Of a DNA stretch of 64,000 bases, positions 61,571 to 64,000 are shown one piece after another. The stretch's first letter is position 1; the number at the start of each line of letters is the position of its first letter. Source of the DNA: Palaemon carinicauda (lineage: Eukaryota; Arthropoda; Malacostraca; Decapoda; Palaemonidae); the NCBI RefSeq assembly GCF_036898095.1, contig NC_090736.1, forward strand, positions 13,047,873-13,111,872, written 5' to 3'. The notes below the pieces were generated by a model. It was given only the letters and a program-made list of their open reading frames with translations, was not told where the DNA came from and did not search any database. The position numbers were made by a program, and so were the translations under genes.

Positions 61571-61984
61571 TTACCGCAGAAGTGCAATGCATTGAAGAGA
61601 GTTTTTTCTCATTACTTTTAATGATATATGATATTGTAAAATAGAAAATATACGTACTGTAGTTGAGACTATTTTTTTGTTTAAAGGCTTTTATGTGCTA
61701 TAAGACATGATCATTAAACGTCAATTACCTATCTTTCATGAAATCATTATAATTGCGTTTAATGAAATACAAATGGTATGTATCTATATGCACATTTATT
61801 TCCAAATGATCTATGTCACAAGAAAGCGTTGGGAAGTATATTATGCGTTATTTGTGGAAAACCAAAATACATGGAAAAATTACTGATTTTATTTAAAATA
61901 TTATTTGGACAAAACATGATACACCGAAGTGTAAAGGGAATTGCAACTAGTATGCAAAGCAATTCTTCTTCACCTAAGGGTTAA
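61566..61984. other. Intergenic sequence, nothing recognised
   Basis: A 68-codon ORF (61778-61984) has no motif and overlaps the border of the following repeat. Confidence 0.5.
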
Positions 61985-62393
61985 CTACTGCACTGTAATT
62001 TTTCAGTGGCTACTTTCCTCTTGGTAAGGGTAGAGGAGACTCTTTAGCTATGGTAAGCAGCTCCTCTTGGAGAAGGACACTCCAAAATCAAACGTTTGTT
62101 TTCTAGTCTTAGGAAGTGCCATTGCCTCTGTACCATGACCTTCCACTGTCTTGGGTTAGAGTTCTCTTGCTTGAGGATACACTCGGCACACACAATTTCA
62201 CCTTATTTCTCTTCCTATTGTTTTGTTAAAGTTTTTATAGTTTGCATAGGGGATATTTATATTAATGATGCTGTTTTTAATATATATTATATTTCCTTGT
62301 TTCCTTTCTTCACTGGGCTATTTCCCTGTTGGAGCCCTTACGCTTATAGCATCCTGCTTTTCCAACTAGGGTTGTAGCTTAACAATTAATAAT
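61985..62393 (+). mobile_element. AAT-tailed short element, longest copy
   Basis: About 410 bp and the most complete member in the window. Landmarks are CAGTGGCTACTTTCCTCTTG near its start, then GAAGGACACTCCAAAATC, TTGCCTCTGTACCATG, CTTCCACTGTCTTGGGTTAG, GAGCCCTTACGCTTATAGC and TTTTCCAACTAGGGTTGTAG, ending at an AAT/AAC run. There is no tRNA-like A/B box that I can identify and no ORF, so it may be a SINE-like element or a LINE 3' end. Confidence 0.8.
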
Positions 62394-62452
62394 AATAACA
62401 ACAACAACAACAACAACAACAAAAACAACAATAATAATAGTAATAATAATAG
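62387..62452. repeat. AAT/AAC microsatellite
   Basis: Tail of the preceding element: AAT, then AAC, then AAT units. Confidence 0.95.
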
Positions 62453-62622
62453 ATTCCTCTTTATGGAAATTACCATTCTTTTTAAGCCAAATCTAAACGT
62501 AATGATCACAATTCAATTGATTATACAATTTCTTCTGCTATTTTTCAATCACATTTCCTTAACATTAACTAATACACTTTCAAATGTTTTAGGTTTAATA
62601 AAACCGCATTAATGGAAGAAAT

Positions 62623-62627
<5 letters not shown>

Positions 62628-62714
<87 letters not shown>

Positions 62715-62715
62715 A
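62628..62715. repeat. AG microsatellite
   Basis: AG run with one GGG and one GGA interruption. Confidence 0.95.
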
Positions 62716-63360
62716 GCATGATTATATATAAACCTATCGATTACTAATACTGGAAGGATGAATTTATCAAAATACATATAACTCAAAAAATAAAAACTCA
62801 AACTCATTGTACAAAGTTTAATTTTTTTTCTTCATTTCTTTGGCCCTTATATGATTAAGAAGCCGAAGGCTCACACAATAGTCATAAAAACAACCAATAT
62901 ATTGATATCAATAAAAGACAAGACTCAATATCTAGAATTTAAGGAGAAGTTCAGTCATCGTTCAAACTTCAATGCAGCATTAGACTGGCGTTACAAGAGT
63001 TGAGGGCATTGACTCCACTCCGTACCCTAGGCATCCTCTTACCTTCACGTTATTTCTTCATCATTCGTTTACCAAGATTCATCAGGTCATAAATTTACCG
63101 TTTTATCCTTGGTCACATTTACAAGATTAGAGAGAGAAATTCATGTTTGAGGTTATTCAGGGTAAAGGCAGGATACTTAGGCGATAAGATGTCATTATAA
63201 ATGATTGACCAGCCCTTGTGCTTATAGCATACCGCTTTTACAACTACAATATTTGACTGGGGCCATTGTGAGGATAATGCTTTGGAGAAGAGATTTTTCT
63301 CTTCTCAAAAGTAATTTTTATAAAATAGAAGTAGAATTTCTTTACATATTAAGTGGATAC
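62716..63360. other. Intergenic sequence with a decayed AAT-tailed element end
   Basis: At 63208-63248 the words CCAGCCCTTGTGCTTATAGC and TACCGCTTTTACAACTA resemble the conserved 3' end of the short-element family. The remainder shows nothing. Confidence 0.4.
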
Positions 63361-63369
63361 TAGTATGTA

Positions 63370-64000
63370 GTGAAAACTGGTGGAAGCACACCCAGCTACA
63401 TCTAAAAGCTGTGTAAAGTTTATTTTTGAAAAAGAAATCCAGGCCATTAGGACCATGGAAAGGGTTACTTTTAAAGAGGCTCGTAAAAGAGCTCTTGAAA
63501 AGCAAATAAGACCAGGGCAACCTTTTTCAATGGTTCTGAAAGAAAAACTTGCCAAACCACACAGACGAAAATTTATATCTCTACTTCTAAGATAAAGAAA
63601 CAAATGAAAGTAGTTAAAGAGGTTGAAAGTCCCATCGAAAATCTATATCCAGAAATTGTAGAAAAAATCAAAACGGATACTTAAAGATCTGAAAATAATT
63701 CAAAAGCCAACTACTCCGATTTTAAACAATAGTACAAACCTCTCGCAGGGCCGTGTCCTTGCCTAATCTGATGGAGGTTGCACTCGAAACCAATTTACCT
63801 GGTGAACCCGTAGTGGGGAAGGTGGAAAAACCTGACAGATCACAACCTTATAATCGGAAAAGAGAGAGACCTCCCTCCCTCTCTCCTCCTACCATAAGAA
63901 ACATTAAGTCACGACTTCCAATAAATATGATATCTTGTCTGCTGATGTTTCTGAACAATTAGAAGGTAAATTGAACCAATCAGAAATTCAAGTTGAGGTC
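63370..64000 (+). pseudogene. LINE ORF1 (gag-like), broken, running off the window
   Basis: From about 63370: a zinc-knuckle-like remnant (CSENW, then after a frameshift EAHPATSKSC), then KFIFEKEIQAIRTMERVTFKEARKRAL, the segment that follows the knuckles in jockey-type ORF1 proteins. A stop at 63593-63595 ends the first frame. 63753-63962 continues in another frame with LPNLMEVALETNLPGEP and a basic stretch, and a further shift allows VSEQLEGKLNQ to be read near 63950. At least three frame changes or stops show it is dead. The rest of the element would lie to the right. Confidence 0.65.

Noticed and set aside
61778..61984. 68-codon ORF before the AAT-tailed element
   Set aside because: No motif. 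Its length is not surprising by chance and it runs into the repeat border.

Overview
The window looks like animal nuclear DNA, most likely from an arthropod and probably a decapod crustacean. The support is AT-rich gene-poor sequence, very dense CT/AT/AAT microsatellites, introns with GT/AG borders, a Penelope-like element, Tc1-like and LINE fragments, tRNA-derived SINEs and a short TTAGG-type motif. The organism is inferred, not shown. No rRNA, intact tRNA, CRISPR or bacterial operon structure is present.

Layout. (1) 1-1777: the 3' part of an intronless coding region for a TPR/J-domain co-chaperone with a repeated coiled coil, open to the left edge. (2) 1820-2146: an A-rich flank. (3) 2147-36222: one of two notable parts of the window, about 34 kb of a 28-bp satellite (roughly 1,200 units). 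It is broken once, at 7920-8157, by a second copy of the A-rich flank. The array shows several layers of higher-order duplication, including offsets of 6,014, about 5.2, 5,294, 3,107-3,136, 1,712 and 3,550 bp, and a degenerate right edge. (4) 36223-40700: AT microsatellite, then a Penelope-like element (minus strand, GIY-YIG nuclease, a hammerhead-ribozyme-like fold, inverted 84-86-bp ends), then a dead Tc1-like transposon. (5) 41288-49765: a three-exon host gene (plus strand, 348 codons when joined) resembling the lumenal SGNH domain of CASD1 sialate O-acetyltransferases. Its introns hold another 28-bp minisatellite, antisense LINE pieces and a 63-bp tandem repeat. (6) 49770-64000: no host gene recognised. 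This part holds a decayed LINE, a probable solo LTR, two copies of one tRNA-derived SINE family in opposite orientation, at least four copies of a short element ending in an AAT microsatellite, another LINE RT fragment, and a broken LINE ORF1 running off the right end.

The two host genes have no evident functional link. The best candidates for something under-described are the higher-order structure of the 28-bp satellite, the ribozyme-bearing Penelope-like element, the CASD1-like protein with altered catalytic positions, and the AAT-tailed element family that appears to seed microsatellites. All calls were made by eye, and no database search was run.
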